DNA of 64,000 bases, from assembly GCF_032854445.1 (NCBI RefSeq), contig NC_088295.1, positions 49,401,385 to 49,465,384 of the forward strand. Direction: 5' to 3'. Below are positions 12,601-24,600 of the stretch, piece after piece; position 1 is the stretch's first letter, and every line of letters starts with the position of its first letter. This stretch comes from Liolophura sinensis. Its lineage: Eukaryota > Mollusca > Polyplacophora > Chitonida > Chitonidae. The notes below the pieces were generated by a model, which did no database searches, had not been told where the DNA came from, and worked only from the letters and a program-made list of their open reading frames with translations. A program made the translations under genes and the position numbers.

Positions 12601-15026
12601 AAAATGATGTTTGTGTATACCGTACAATTACGAATGTTGTTGTGTAAGGCCTCTTTTATGAATCTTAAAAGAGAATGTAATTTCTCTTTAATACAGAGAT
12701 ACATGCACAGTGTAAAAGGTGTTGCAATGTAAACATGATGTCCATATTTTCAAACAATACTACTAAAATAACTTTAAATATAGCTGCCAAAGCAGCAATG
12801 CCGGGGTTCAAGCCAGTATTGCCGGGTTATGCAATGTCACATCCGTTTATCTAAAAGGTGTCCATACATAGATATATAACCAACTTAATCTGAAAGCCTA
12901 CATTCTTCATAGCCATTAGTGCCTTCTGTACACACTACATACATGTAGCTTGTGTATGTAGATGTGCCAAATATAGTCAATCCACCTTTGAGCAGTATTT
13001 GAAGGCGTGCATGTCTTTAACGAGAGCTGAACGATTTTCAACATGCATACAGAACATATATAGCCTTTTATACACAGAGATTTTCAGCTTTACAACTATA
13101 GCAGCTTTTTATCATGTGACGCACAAAAATGGGAGAAATTACACTTTTTCGCATTCTGAGCGCAATCTGCCACAGAAATATACCTCAAAGGACAAAAATA
13201 AGACCGGATTCATGGTTAGGACGTCAAACTATGTTGGGTAGCATACATACAATATTTGCACATTCATCGTAGACATAAATGCATTTAAAATGCATTATAT
13301 AACATTGGAATGTCCAAATACCAAAGATAGTAATCAGCCTTTGAATCATCTATCAAGCACTGCCACACCCGCATTTATTAAGACACTTCAACGATTTTCC
13401 ACATGTGTAGAAAGTTAACAGCTATGATACGCAGTTTTGTCACAAAACGAAAAAAAAAAAAAAAAACAGTTGTCAGAGAAAAAGAGAAATAATCTCAGCA
13501 AGAATGATAGTCTTCCAAGCAATGCTTGGTAGCCTAATAATAATCCGAAGGGAGGACTACCTGCATGGACCCCTAATTAACCCTTCAAGTCTAGTGTTTA
13601 TCATTACAGCTCATAGAATTTAGGCACACAGAGCACACACACAGCGATTTGTAATCAGTGATTTTCAACTCTACAGCTGTAGCAATTTTCTGCCACATGA
13701 CCGCCAAATATGGTGGAAATTGCACCTTTTCGCAGTCTGATCACTGTTTGCAGCAAAAATATACATCATGGGAAAGAAACAAAACCAGATTCATGATTAG
13801 GACGTCAAACTACATCGGGTAGCATGCTTAAAATATTCCTACATTTTCCTTAGACATATATGTACTTAAAATGCATGATAAAACATGTCGGTATAACAGT
13901 GCCACATATAGTCAATCGGCCTTTGGATAGTTTTTCAAGCAGTGCAAGTCCTGCATTTATGTAGACACATCAACGATTTTTAGCACAGTTACAGTCAGTT
14001 TTACACTCAGCAATTTTCCGCTTTAGAGCTAGAGCGGCATTCTGTCACATGACCTCCAATTACCAGAGTAAACTGCATTTTTTCGCAATATGATCACAAT
14101 TTGCCACAAAACTATGATTCACAGGAAAAAAAAAAAAGACCAGATTCGTGATCAGAACATCAGACTACGCCAGGTACCGTACTTAAAATATTGAAGTTCA
14201 GAGAATTTTGGCCACATGAAAAATTCGTTGATCAGTAAATTTCCACAGTTTTCAAGATATAAAAATGATTACGTCATACTTCACATTTTTGATGGTTTTT
14301 TTTGTAATAACCTGAAAACTATACCAAAAAAACAAGAATAATTCTTACAGATTTGTAATCCGGACGTCAAGCAGTACTAGACAGTGTGTTTATTTAATCA
14401 TTTTGAGCAGTTTTTAGATCTGATCTACTTTTAAGCTAATTTCATTGGTCGGTTACAGCACAGCTTGCATACCAAACAAAAAGTTTTTGTACAGTATAGG
14501 TATGGCCATCCACCGAAAACTTGCAAGTGAAATTTCATCAAAAGATCATTAGCTGATTTACGGCAAAAGATGGTTTAAGTTTATCAACAAAATTCAAAAT
14601 GGCTGCTAAATCACTTGACTGGCCAAACAGCACAAAGCATCAAAAGACGCTTCATATGTTGGCTATTCAAACTTCCACGTTTGTTTTTTTCTACCTTTAT
14701 CAGTTTAGGAGATATTGCAATTTTATGAGCTGAACACGAATAAAAATACTGCATAATAAAAAATACGTTTTTAAATGCATTTTAATGGCAACACTATCAG
14801 CTGTCGCTCTGCAGTCCTACCAGTCAAAAATGAAGATCTGTGATTGATCTATTTACTGACGAATTTTCAGCTTCATAAAAATCTTGAATCTCTAAAAAAA
14901 AAGTCCAAATAAAGAAAACAAATGTTGCTAACTTACCTTTTGTACTCCTGAGGTGTCACGCAGAATGTCTGCTAGAATCTGTGATTCAATGATCCCCCAC
15001 TGGGCACAAGTGTTGGACTTTTCCAT
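2135..15026 (-). CDS. DUSP16/DUSP8-like: Dual-specificity MAP kinase phosphatase, DUSP8/DUSP16 type, complete 7-exon gene
   Basis: Coding exons, in gene order: 15026-14937, 8448-8338, 7407-7233, 6251-6061, 5165-5018, 4559-4436, 3680-2135. All introns are GT-AG and all phases agree, giving 794 codons plus stop. Seen: rhodanese-like domain about residues 15-150 with [12 protein letters not shown] and basic cluster KLVKRRLQ (57-64); linker [20 protein letters not shown]; catalytic domain about 170-310 with general-acid Asp221 in VNDNY and P-loop HCLAGISR (251-258, nucleophile Cys252), then [15 protein letters not shown]. The family dephosphorylates the Thr and Tyr of the JNK/p38 activation loop, and DUSP16 and DUSP8 share this layout. 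The tail of about 485 residues is longer than I recall for the human proteins (625-665 aa in total), Ser-rich and probably disordered, with a conserved-looking [12 protein letters not shown] segment and C-terminus. JNK/p38 preference is inference. DUSP8 versus DUSP16 cannot be decided; it may be the single invertebrate co-orthologue. Confidence 0.95.
3832..4070 (-). mobile_element. tRNA-derived SINE, main family, diverged
   Basis: On the plus strand it reads tail first: a GTGTTTTACGCTGTACTC block, CAAGAATATTTCACTT, a GGAAACCC core, GAGGAAGCCAGCATGAGCT, then a degraded tRNA-like head ending near GAGCCACAA. It lies in DUSP intron 6. Confidence 0.85.
4436..4559 (-). CDS. DUSP16/DUSP8-like: DUSP exon 6: catalytic P-loop exon
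   Basis: The exon encodes [20 protein letters not shown] followed by [17 protein letters not shown]. The phosphatase signature HCxxGxxR is intact (HCLAGISR), with the Ser after Arg also present. The acceptor is CTGCAG and the donor is ACAG before GTAAAG. This exon alone identifies the family. Confidence 0.95.
5018..5165 (-). CDS. DUSP16/DUSP8-like: DUSP exon 5: catalytic domain, general-acid loop
   Basis: The exon starts [20 protein letters not shown] and contains [11 protein letters not shown], where Asp221 is the expected general acid. It ends in phase 1 at TTTTTAG before GTATGA. Reading through the donor gives unrelated sequence to a stop, so the open frame beyond 5018 is intronic. Confidence 0.93.
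5751..6044 (-). mobile_element. Full-length SINE with 14-bp target-site duplication
   Basis: Element 5765-6030 is flanked by perfect direct repeats GATCAAGCATTTAC (5751-5764 and 6031-6044). Reverse orientation: (AAATA)n tail at 5765, tRNA-like head ending GAGGCCCC. It sits 17 bp from the exon-4 donor of the DUSP gene. Confidence 0.95.
6061..6251 (-). CDS. DUSP16/DUSP8-like: DUSP exon 4: interdomain linker and start of catalytic domain
   Basis: The exon runs from [16 protein letters not shown] to ALSQETVQ and contains [20 protein letters not shown], the entry to the dual-specificity catalytic fold. The acceptor is TTTGCAG and the donor is CAG before GTGAGA. A recent SINE with a 14-bp target duplication lies 17 bp beyond this donor, close to the splice site. 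Confidence 0.93.
6781..6966 (-). mobile_element. Diverged SINE, main family
   Basis: Internally deleted: it keeps the GGTTTTATGCTATACTCAAG tail block, GAGGAAGCCAGCATGAACTG and a degraded tRNA-like head ending GGAGGCCTCC. Confidence 0.8.
7233..7407 (-). CDS. DUSP16/DUSP8-like: DUSP exon 3: second half of rhodanese/CH2 domain
   Basis: The exon encodes 58 residues plus one base ([20 protein letters not shown] at the start, KSVTLLK at the end). The acceptor is GACAG and the donor is AAAAG before GTCAGT. The final G joins GT of exon 4 to make Gly, giving LLKGGFLGF at the domain junction, as expected for this family. Confidence 0.92.
7740..7764. repeat. (TCTG)n microsatellite
   Basis: Six near-perfect TCTG/TGTC tetranucleotides in DUSP intron 2. 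Confidence 0.9.
8338..8448 (-). CDS. DUSP16/DUSP8-like: DUSP exon 2: rhodanese strand and kinase-interaction motif
   Basis: This 37-codon exon is in phase 0 at both ends. It starts after TTGCAG with [12 protein letters not shown] and ends RRLQQDK at [14 protein letters not shown] matches the basic docking (KIM) motif by which MKP-family phosphatases hold MAP kinases, so this exon carries the substrate-selectivity determinant. It is separated from exon 1 by a 6.5-kb, repeat-filled intron. Confidence 0.92.
8854..8928. repeat. 25-bp tandem repeat, three copies
   Basis: GTGGGAAGTGGTCCAGTAAT plus TTGCC is repeated three times without gaps. The first two copies are identical and the third has three changes. 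Confidence 0.9.
8980..9342 (-). mobile_element. Second-family tRNA-derived SINE, full length, with 12-bp target duplication
   Basis: Perfect flanking repeats CCCTTGTATGAG are at 8968-8979 and 9343-9354. The tRNA-like head is at the right end (reverse strand): A-box-like TAGCACAGTTGGTAGAGCG and B-box-like GGATCAATCC. The left end is a TGAGTGAGTGAGTG tail. It differs from the main SINE family in body and tail. A V-domain/Deu-type relationship is possible, but I could not verify it. Confidence 0.88.
10926..11213 (-). mobile_element. Full-length SINE, main family, with near-perfect target duplication
   Basis: Element 10938-11201 is flanked by CAGCACACATGT and CAGCACATATGT (11 of 12 identical). 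Tail is (ATTT)n; head ends GAGCCATGGAGGCCGC. It lies in DUSP intron 1. Confidence 0.92.
11738..11906 (+). mobile_element. 5'-truncated SINE, main family
   Basis: The tRNA-like head is absent. It starts at CCGTACGTGGGAAGG and ends ACACCAATCAAATAAATAA. A short ATT run precedes it. Confidence 0.85.
12960..14425. repeat. Old tandem array of ~350-bp units in DUSP intron 1
   Basis: Three recognisable diverged copies. Block A (ATAGTCAATC..CCTTTG..AACGATTTT) begins near 12,965, 13,315 and 13,910. Block B (GATTTTCA..CTACA..ATGTGAC/ATGACC) begins near 13,080, 13,660 and 14,013. A shared GACGTCAAACTA occurs near 13,220 and 13,802. The A-to-B distance is 103-115 in units 1 and 3 but 345 in unit 2, implying a ~230-bp insertion there. 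A weaker fourth copy may extend to about 14,425. Confidence 0.75.
14937..15026 (-). CDS. DUSP16/DUSP8-like: DUSP exon 1 (start codon, residues 1-30)
   Basis: The start is ATG at 15026-15024. The exon encodes 30 residues beginning [20 protein letters not shown] and ends at a strong donor (AAAAG then GTAAGT) in phase 0. The segment aligns in position with the N-terminal helix before the rhodanese LLIDSR strand in DUSP8/16. An upstream in-frame ATG was not needed to complete the domain. The sequence upstream reads as untranslated leader. Confidence 0.85.
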
Positions 15027-16260
15027 CACACTTAATAACATCTACAAGTCTCTCACTTTTTCTCACTACAAGATTCCAAAAACTTTTTGTTTTTATTTTT
15101 TGATCTTCTTTTTATGTCCTGAATGATCCTGATGACATACGCAGGCAATAATGACTCATCGTATCACGTCTTTAGAGAGGGAAGTATCATCCACTCCAAG
15201 CTTTTTGTCTGGCTTCTGTTTACCAAGATGTCACCCTTGCACTGCTGAGTTCCCATGATAATAGATGGTTAAGATAATATATATTTCTAAAACTTCCTGC
15301 TTCTGCTACCCTATACATGTACTTTTTTCGACGTAATTTCCGCTTTTTGTTTGATTCCCTACAAAGGGAAGCAACTGCTCAACTACGCAGCATCAGGAGG
15401 AGGTGATCCCAGAGGATCAGCTATTGGCAGCTCTGCCGTGACCAGGCTTCACGACTTCTTCTGCTGAAACACACAAGTGGTCACTGTATTATTCATTTGT
15501 TTTAGTTAAAAAAATTTTTGTTTATTTGGTTGGTGTTATATCCTATACTCAAGAACACTTATGTCCCTTAGCTGTCAGGTTTTTGCGTGGAGGAAACCAA
15601 CATACTCAAGAGTTAGACCCTGATCATCCCCATGTATGTGGCTCAACTCCCTGTTTTTCAGCAACAGAGACACTGCTGGCTTATATGTAATTCAGATCAA
15701 ACATGCTTTTTTTTGTTCGAAGACCAAAGTGTTTTAGCCCATCTTAAAGCTTAACAAATCCTACACACAACTCTTGCTACATATCCCGTCTCCACTCATC
15801 CAGAATCATACAGTTGTGAGTGCCCTCGATATGAAGAACAGAACCAAAATATTCAATTCAGAAATTTCTATCAACATATTTTGGAATAGCCTACATGTAA
15901 CCTTAAATCTGAGCTAATTCTTGCTTGTGGCTTAATTTATAGTTTAAGAAAAAAACAAAAAACACAACCAGTACACATACACTCTTATAACTGATTAGTC
16001 ATACACCGAGTATCAAGATTACGTGCACATAAGAAGGCTAACCGCAGTTTACCCCACATTACCTGGGGGCATCTACACGTAGATGTATGTAAATGAGATG
16101 TAGATCCGTATACAAGTATGTACTACAGACTTACCTTGAAGCGCTACGCCACATCTGACGCATGTCTGAGGTAAACTTTGTATCTCAACATGGCCCATAA
16201 TGGTAGTAAGTCAGCCCAACTACCAAAAATAGCCGAAAGTTTCTTTTTCTGCACCCTCCA
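15027..16260 (-). promoter_or_regulatory. Candidate 5' leader exons of the DUSP gene
   Basis: Upstream of the ATG, a polypyrimidine tract with TTTCAG at about 15469-15464 could be the acceptor of a leader exon ending in exon 1. A strong donor (TTCAAG before GTAAGT) ends at 16135 and could close an upstream noncoding exon. The stretch between also holds a decayed SINE at about 15516-15640. The transcription start is not visible. Splice-motif inference only. Confidence 0.3.
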
Positions 16261-16311
16261 CCCTGAAAATGCAAAACAGTAGACATTTTTCTTGAAATAT
16301 ACATCCACATG

Positions 16312-16516
16312 TGTGTATAATTTATTTATTTATTTATTTGATTGGTGTTTTACGCCGTACTCAAAAATATTTCACTTATACGACGGCGGCCAGCATTATG
16401 GTGGAAGGGAACCGGGCAGAACCCGGGGGAAACCCACGACCATCCGCAGGTTGCTGGCAGACCTTCCCACATACGGCCGGAGAGGAAGCCAGCATGAGCT
16501 GGCCCCTGTGTATAAT
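16312..16516 (-). mobile_element. 5'-truncated SINE with 10-bp target duplication
   Basis: TGTGTATAAT flanks at 16312-16321 and 16507-16516. The tail and core are intact, but the copy stops at CATGAGCTGGCCCC, before the tRNA-like head, so it integrated already truncated. Confidence 0.9.
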
Positions 16517-16529
16517 GGAGAATGATAGT

Positions 16530-19500
16530 AAAACTAAAAGGAAGATGTACATGTCATGTACATGTACCAACCGAACAGGATACAAGGGCATCAATGCACA
16601 GTATTTTCTGCGTATTATAAAATAATATACAATATTCTGTACCACAAATTTTTGGTTTCCTTGGTTGAGATTTGACCCTGTTTTCAAGCTGCATCATTTC
16701 AGCGATATCTCAGAATGCCACCAATCTGGACCATGTCTAAGACACCTGCCATGACAACCCATCTAATAAAAATATACAAACCTGTACACGTAAATGTACC
16801 GACACCGAGCTAACCAGGTACATGTGCACCTGAATTTCTAGGCATTATAATCTTATCTATGTACAGAATTTTGCTGGTGCTAAATCATCAGTACTTAAGA
16901 ATTTTTCACTTATACAATGTCACATTTTTGTGCTCCATTAAAACACTTTCTTTTCTGAGAACTGGACGAAGAACAGTTGACCATTCAGAACTTCGTTAGA
17001 AAATTTCTAGTCTGACATTGTCCCATTTTCAAAGAAAAAGTCTTCGGAATTTGGTAACCTGGACCTGTAGAAAGACCAATTTTTCGGGGTTTCAACACCT
17101 TGAATCCATCATCATTTAACAACAGATTCTACTTGACTTGTCCTTCAAGAACATATGAGTAATTGAAACATCCAAGTAATTTGTCATCAACTAAACATTT
17201 GACACAATCTAATGAAACACAGCGGTAAGTCAGATTTCATCCAATGCAACCCAAGAAGCTGACTACCTTTGATACGTCTTATTTCAATTTGTTTACAGTG
17301 TGGCTTTTACCTCACTTCACCTACCCCAATTAACTGCCAACACTGAAAGTGATGTCATTATGCTGTCCGGATTATACTGTCTTAAACGTTGCATTTCAAA
17401 CAAAATAATGCCAAAAATTCAATTTACTGAACAGCGAGATCGACCAGGAAGGAGATATGAATTGTCCATGTATATAATCATAAAGAGGTTGCTAACATAA
17501 GAGATACATTTTATATGGTGTTAAAAAAGCAAATTTATGTCACAAGTATCATCTGACTGATAAAATTATACTTCACTTGTGAGGCTGTCATTTTGTCTAA
17601 TCCAGTCCATGAGTGTACTTTGTATTCGAATTGAAAGATTAAGGGGTTAGGCAGATATACATGTTGAAGTATTGCAGTCCAGAGTGCCTTTTCATAGGCT
17701 TGACACACAATTCCCCATTCATTATACAATATCAATGATCAAATCCACACTTGCTGTTTGGTCAAGAAGACTTGATACACATTCATGTACATGTAACACA
17801 TCAAACCCGATGCAAGCCATGAAGTAGAATCTGATATTATTGGCGCAAACTGCCCACATGTGCAGAAGAAAAATTTGCATACATATGGTCAAGATGCTAT
17901 TGCAACTGTGACTCACCAAGCCATTAAGAAACCATAATTCCACCCCAGGACAACATGCAGCTCAGATGGAATGTGTAAATACAGCACCTGAATGAATTCA
18001 ACAACTCATCATCAGGGCAAATCCAACAGGTAAAATGTTTGCACACAGGTAAACCACTCAGGCATCTTGGTTTACGTGCCTGCACAACTACTGTACCTCC
18101 AAGGGGCACTCTATAATCTACACACCTGCCGTCTTATCTTTTCCCTTGGTGTATGTATTCACATATGTACAATGTGATGCGCAAGGAGCAGGCACTCTCA
18201 AGTACACATACATCTGTACACAATATTTTAATAGGTCAAGCTTGTCAGAGATATGCAGCAGGCCATAGGGATGAGTCACTCTCTCCACAGGCTTCAGACA
18301 GATGTCACATTTAGGCTGGCTGCTGTGACACACCACTTTGCCTTCTAGCCCCGCACTGGGACGCTCACAGAAATACATGTACACACACACACACACCATA
18401 TCAATATTTATCTGCCAGAAAAAAAAGCCTACATCTACACACACCAAAAAAAATTGGACGAGCAGGGATTTTATTATTATGCACATGTGCTGCAGGGCTG
18501 AATCATAGCTCAGTGCATTGTGGGAAATCCTATTTGGACTAGCCGTGAATGTACAGCATAATGCAGTCACAGTCAACACTGAGGTGTCAATTTAAGGATC
18601 TGACAATACATTTATATGACATCCCAAAGAACACCTCCTTCAATGCAAACATTGCACAAGCAAAGCTACATTAGATATTACATCATATCATCACCAATAC
18701 TGAATATTTCTACGTGAATCCTGAAAGCTTGATTTTCTTTCTTCACCATGTACATATAAATTGTAACCAAATCTAATAATCCCTTGCTCCCCACAATAAA
18801 TGTCCCGAATTTTTGGTAAGACCACACATACAAAAGCTTGACTGCCCTGTACATGAAAGGCATACATGTATAATGTGAAATACATGTACATTTCCTGTGG
18901 TCAAGAGTCTCCTGTCTACATGTGCATAAGCGAATTGGCAGCATATTTCAATATTCTCTCCTCATACTGGGAAAAGTTAAAGTGGTGTACCTCTGTTTTC
19001 AGCATGACCTTCTTCCAAATTTGCAGTTTTTAGATTTTTGATTTTTAGAGAAATTGGCCAACAAATGAAAATAGCACAAATGTTGGTTAACTTTAAAAAC
19101 CGTTTAAGAAAACCAGCTGTAAGCGTTATCTTGTACATTTGACCTCAGGATTACAAATCTGCAAACATTTGGTAGCTTTGACCTGTAGTTTTCTGACAAT
19201 TAGCAATAAAACAATTCCAAACTGTTCAACAATGGATCGTCAGCTTATAGAAGCTTCATGCAAGACTGCATGGAACAAACTGCTGCAGTGTAGAAGGGGT
19301 ACCTGGAATCAACCTTGCAACAATGGATTCTGCCATTGACTATTGGCAGTAGATCAATGGTACATGCATGTGCATGCACAAAGCAAGACCACCAGTCAAG
19401 ATCTGATAACAATGTATTCCTCCTTTTCACTGGTTTGAACTTGATGTTTTATGTTTATATTTAAGGGAATGACACCCTACATAATGTAGGGCTTCACCAT

Positions 19501-22500
19501 TTAGCTGTCCTTCCTCTTTTGACTAACTTCACTTTTCAGTTCTGCTGCTGCAGGTTAGAATCTCACCGACATGGTAATATCGGTAATGTTCTTCATCACA
19601 TTTTTAATGGTTTTACCTCAACTGGAAGTGATCGTATTGACTTTGCAAATGCTTTTTACTTTGCTGTAACACCATTCAGTAATTCACTGCATGGAAACCA
19701 AACTGATTCACCTAGACATGTGGTAATCCCTGTTGGAAGAACAGCCTGAACACCAGAATACAATGTTGACTATCACCTTTAATTTATCTATGATCGCTGT
19801 TTAACACCAAACTGAAGAATTTTGCATTTCTATGAACAACAGCCAGAATAAACCATCACACTTTTGTGCAAGACCCCACAAGACAACGTTGGGAAATTTC
19901 GAAATAAATCCCTCAGAGCCTGCATGTAGTATTGCAGATTCTGAAGTAGTTTGTACACAAAGCATGTTTAATTGGTGACAAGAATAATGTTGTTCAATGC
20001 TAAGACGTTGGTACAGTTGCACCTATTGGTTATATTTACACTGTACTTCCATTATAAACCCGTTAAAGAGTTGGTAAGGATCTCTTTAATTGCCCTGAAC
20101 ATCACATAGCAAGATTATTAGGGTTCAGTGGAGTCCTGACTAACTCAATGTCAGTACACTTAGTATGTTGGAAATACTATACTGTATAATCATGAGAACA
20201 GACCATTCCACACAGCCTGATGTTATCAGCTCTCTCACTAGTCAGTCAGGTACATCTGAATACAGGTGGTTATACTGTACATGGGCATGATGCTACTGAC
20301 GGCAGTATGTGTTATCTGGTATATACTAAACACAGTCAGTACTCACTACACACACGCACCATATTAGCTACACACTGTCGACAGCAGCAGCAGCCCCCTC
20401 CCCCCCCTCACCTCCTCCCCACCTGATGACTAATGCTGTAGACTAATGGTGAGTGTGTACCTGTGGAGAGAGCAAGCTCACAGCAGCAACATGCTAAGGG
20501 TGACATACATGTGCCTTGGGCGGCACTGGCCTTATAACCACAAGTGTATTCATACAGGTGGTAACTCGTGCTGCACGTTTTGAAGGCAATAAAAAGTGCC
20601 CCAATGTAACTGGCCTATTAGAGCACCCAATAAACCCTTTCCTATGAACCTACTGTACATGCTTTCAGGATTGTGGTTGTGGGTGTATTCACCTTACACC
20701 TACACATCACAAAGACTTCACCATTTTGTCCTGGAAGCTACTCGCGTTGTACCATATCTCAAACTGTATGTCATTTGTATTGTTTTTTGTTGCCATATTT
20801 ATTTTTTTCAGCAAAACAATACTACAGAAATTAAGCATCCTCTTTTACAGAGGTACTGTTCCCCAGTCAGAATCTACATGTCATTTGTACATACCAAACA
20901 ATGGTGAGCGCTTAACACATATCAACTGATCGTAAGCTTTACATTTCATCCACACAGTATTTAAAGGAAAAATTAAACAAGTGTAGTTTTACATTACACC
21001 ACTTGTATTTTTAATAATTTGGGACAACTACATGTACCTCTCAGCTTTAGAAAACAGAAGTACTGTGCTATACTAGTATAAGTGTTTAGAATGAATCAGT
21101 GTGTTAATCAACCAGTGACACACCTACATGTAACAAACCACCTCTTACATGCTGACTGATTACCAAAAACAGGTTAATACAGCCAACATGCTGAGGGTTA
21201 GATTCAGCCACTGAATCCTGGTTTAGAGAATAACAGGGCAGTGAGTCATAGTGGCTGCATGAGTGACAAGTGCCCTTAGGGCAGACTGTTCATTGATCAG
21301 GTTGATTGGGTAACCTGTAGCCTGCTCACTGCTGCTGCCCACTAGTCTTCTATGGTTATGAGGCAGGGGTTTCCCCTATTATCTGAGAAATGAGCTTGAC
21401 AGTATACAGCTGGATGGGGATTTGAACCTGGGTGTGGTACTATTAACATTATTAAGACACACAGTTCAACAGGGCGGCTATAAAGCGGTATTTCTCCCCA
21501 TCCGTGTTGTAACATGAGTCAAGGCGTAGCACCCTGCCAAATTAAGACAGCTGATTGATACACGTATTACAGGGTAAAGTTACCCGTACAGCCTGACCTT
21601 GTCTTGACTTGAATGTATACATGTCCCTATTCAAACAGAAAGTAACACTTGTTGAGACTGGCCACGATGATTACAGATATACTATAGTTACCACGCTGCT
21701 AACTCATATTAAAAGTTAAACACATCTGAGGAAGTGCTATGTACCAAAAACCTGAAGCGCTAAGTACCAAAAACCTGTTTGATACCTTTGACAGATACAG
21801 GTGATACCATAATCATACTCTACTTAAACCTTATGGCACGTTACAAGCCCTGTAATATTTGAATTGTGTGCATGCAATATGTCCTGTGACACGGAAGAGG
21901 AGAGAAAGAGGAATAAATAAGGCACTGCCATGTGGTTGGCTGGTTTGGGCAAAGTGAAAGTGATTGTTTGCTTTCTGTACTGTAAAGTGTTTCCATGTAG
22001 CAAATTCTATGTATTATATCTATATCTATTTATCCATTTGACTGGTGTTTTACGCTGTACTCAAGACTTTTACCAGAGCTGACAGCATTATGGTGGGAGG
22101 GAACCAGACAAAGCCAGAGGGATGCCCATGATCATCCACAGGTTGCTGCCAGATCTTCCAGAGTGTATGCAAACCTGTAAATCAGCCTGTTTTCAAGACT
22201 CCAGAGGTGATGACAATTACAGAGGACATGAGAACTGACAGGCGCTTCAAGCAGGAACATGCTCATTCAACGCCAGCACCACTGACAAGAATTACATGCA
22301 GATCAATAAAGAAACCAATTCTGGCCCATTTTCATACCAAGTTAAAGCAGATGGTACAACAGTGTACTCTTCTGCGAACATAACATGAGAATGCAGAATT
22401 CTGGACAGCGAGATTGGTATTTATACTCCTGACCAGTGATGAAAAAACAAAATATCCAGTAAGCCACAAATTCATCTCAACAGGACTGGGTAACAGCTAC

Positions 22501-24600
22501 AGCCTATTCATGATTTACAGAGGCTCTTTTCACAGATATTTCACACAGAGATATTAATCTGAAATGTACTGGTAGTCATTGTAGGTGTATAGAGCTTACA
22601 AATACAATAACTCTATTCTATACATGTACATAAAACAGCTCAATTACCTACCAAATGACAAATACAGTGTAATATGTGGTAAACAAATTTATACGGCAAA
22701 ACGATCTAAGACACCAGGAGCCACTGTCACAAAGCAGCGTACGACATTTATTTATCGTACATCTGTCATACGATATTTTGTACGTTACTATTAACGTATC
22801 ATTGTCCTACATGTATATGTGCCATATCGTACACGTACATGTACGACATTTTTGTGAAAATGGCCCCAGGAACTGCTATATGCTGATAACAAAACTGTGA
22901 CACATACTACAGGGTTCTTATATCACAGAGCCCACTTTCACCACACTTCCTAAAAGAGCAACACTTATTCTCACTTTTGTCAGAAAGTTCATCACCATAA
23001 ACTGAATAGGATACTTTCCACAGAAACTGACACTTAAGAAGTTTAGTGAAAATCTATGCATCTAAACAAAACTGCACAGTACATGGGAACAATTTTGAAA
23101 TCAGTTGACTTTAAATGAGGGTCCTCATTAAATGCTGGAGAAGGGGGAGGAATAGAATAATTGTATGGTAACCACTATTGCTCATTGATTTGACTGGTGT
23201 TTTACGCCCTACTGAAGAATATTTTTGCAGAGCCAGCCCAAGGAGACCCACAACCATTCGCAGGCTGCTGTCAGACCTTTCAACTTACGGACTATCACCA
23301 TTAATCTGTATTACATACTGGCAGTTATAAAGTATGTGATACTGAAATAAAAACTTTTAAGAGGTGATGCGAAAAATTATAATTTCAAATTATTATTTAG
23401 TAATCACAGCCTTTCCAAAAATCACACACAGGTATGGTCTCTCCTTTTGTGTGATACATGTATGTACTCAAAATAAATACTTAAAGTGCCTCTCTGGTCA
23501 GAATACAAATTGTGCAGAAATATTACAGTAATATTAAAGAAATCCTACAGAGTAAGCCTAACACTATGTTTCAATAGGATTTTGATGCATAACACCATTT
23601 AACCCATACATGTATAACTGGAGATTCCTTGAAAAGCAACATCTTCGGCTGTGTCTGTAAAATTTTCCTGATGTGACGTGATAATATTCCCTGTATGACG
23701 TTGAATCAGGCAGATGTGACGCTGAGTAAAACATTTATCCTGGGATGACATCAAGAGCATTTGAAAGGGTAGCGTCATTTGTGGATATACGTCAACGATT
23801 GATGACGTCATGTTTTTGTGGCTGACATCACACCAGGCAAAGTGGAAGGGACAGAAATATTTTGTTTCTGTATACTCTGACGAAATGTACAATATCGGTT
23901 TTAATTCACTGCAATATTTTCAAAATTTAGGAAAACAATTCAGACTATCCCAGTCTTTATCAATTCACCTTGCTTTTAAGACAGATGTTTTGACACCAAA
24001 GTAGCTCTTTAATGTTCTTCAGCACAGTAAAAACACAAATCTGCAAAACTGTTATATCATATATACACTAATGCTGTAAATATAAACATCTCTAAACAGC
24101 TTTATAGTATTCAAGATACATTTAAGGCTTCAGTTTTGGGGCAATTTCAGTCAGAAAAATGTATATATACATAGGACAAGTTTTTCTGCTGTATTGTACT
24201 AAATATGAAAATTTTCATCAGAGTTATCAATCATTCCTAAGAAACAAAATAGGCCTATTACATACACCATTACTTGCATCATATTCTAAAACATACAACA
24301 ATGATACAATTAAAACCTAAATCTTGGATTGCAGATCCCAGGAGTAAGAATGTATCATTCAGATTTTGTATATCTTATAAAGAAAATCATATAGTAACTA
24401 GATACACGTTGTCACATTGGCATCTTCAAGCTGTAGACAAACCAAACCTGAAAGTGAGTAAAACGCCGATTTCAACCGGAGTAAACAGCGTTGAGTGTGT
24501 ACTACAGCTGAGACTAGGGTTTGTTTACCTGCCGATCCTCGCTTGTACAACTTCACGTAAACACCTCACATTTCTCCCTTATTGCTGACACAAAGACCTT
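16530..24600. other. Intergenic stretch, no supported gene
   Basis: AT-rich sequence. It holds partial main-family SINEs at about 22027-22160 and 23186-23290, a CA run at 18377-18396 and an inverted-repeat element near 22.8 kb. Open frames here show no recognisable domains. Confidence 0.5.
22718..22869. mobile_element. Small inverted-repeat (MITE-like) element
   Basis: The left end GGAGCCACTGTCACAAA and the reverse complement of the right end, GGGGCCATTTTCACAAA, match over most positions. The interior is filled with CGTAC/GTACG palindromes. About 150 bp and without coding capacity. Target duplication unclear. Confidence 0.55.

Noticed and set aside
18118-18579. Minus-strand frame with a Cys cluster (CHSSQPKCDIC)
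   Set aside because: Looked like a possible zinc-finger exon, but the Cys/His spacing fits no family I know and the frame includes a CA-repeat translation. No supporting neighbour exons.
24274-24588. 104-codon plus-strand open frame
   Set aside because: No domain, no splice partners, and the composition is that of the surrounding noncoding DNA.
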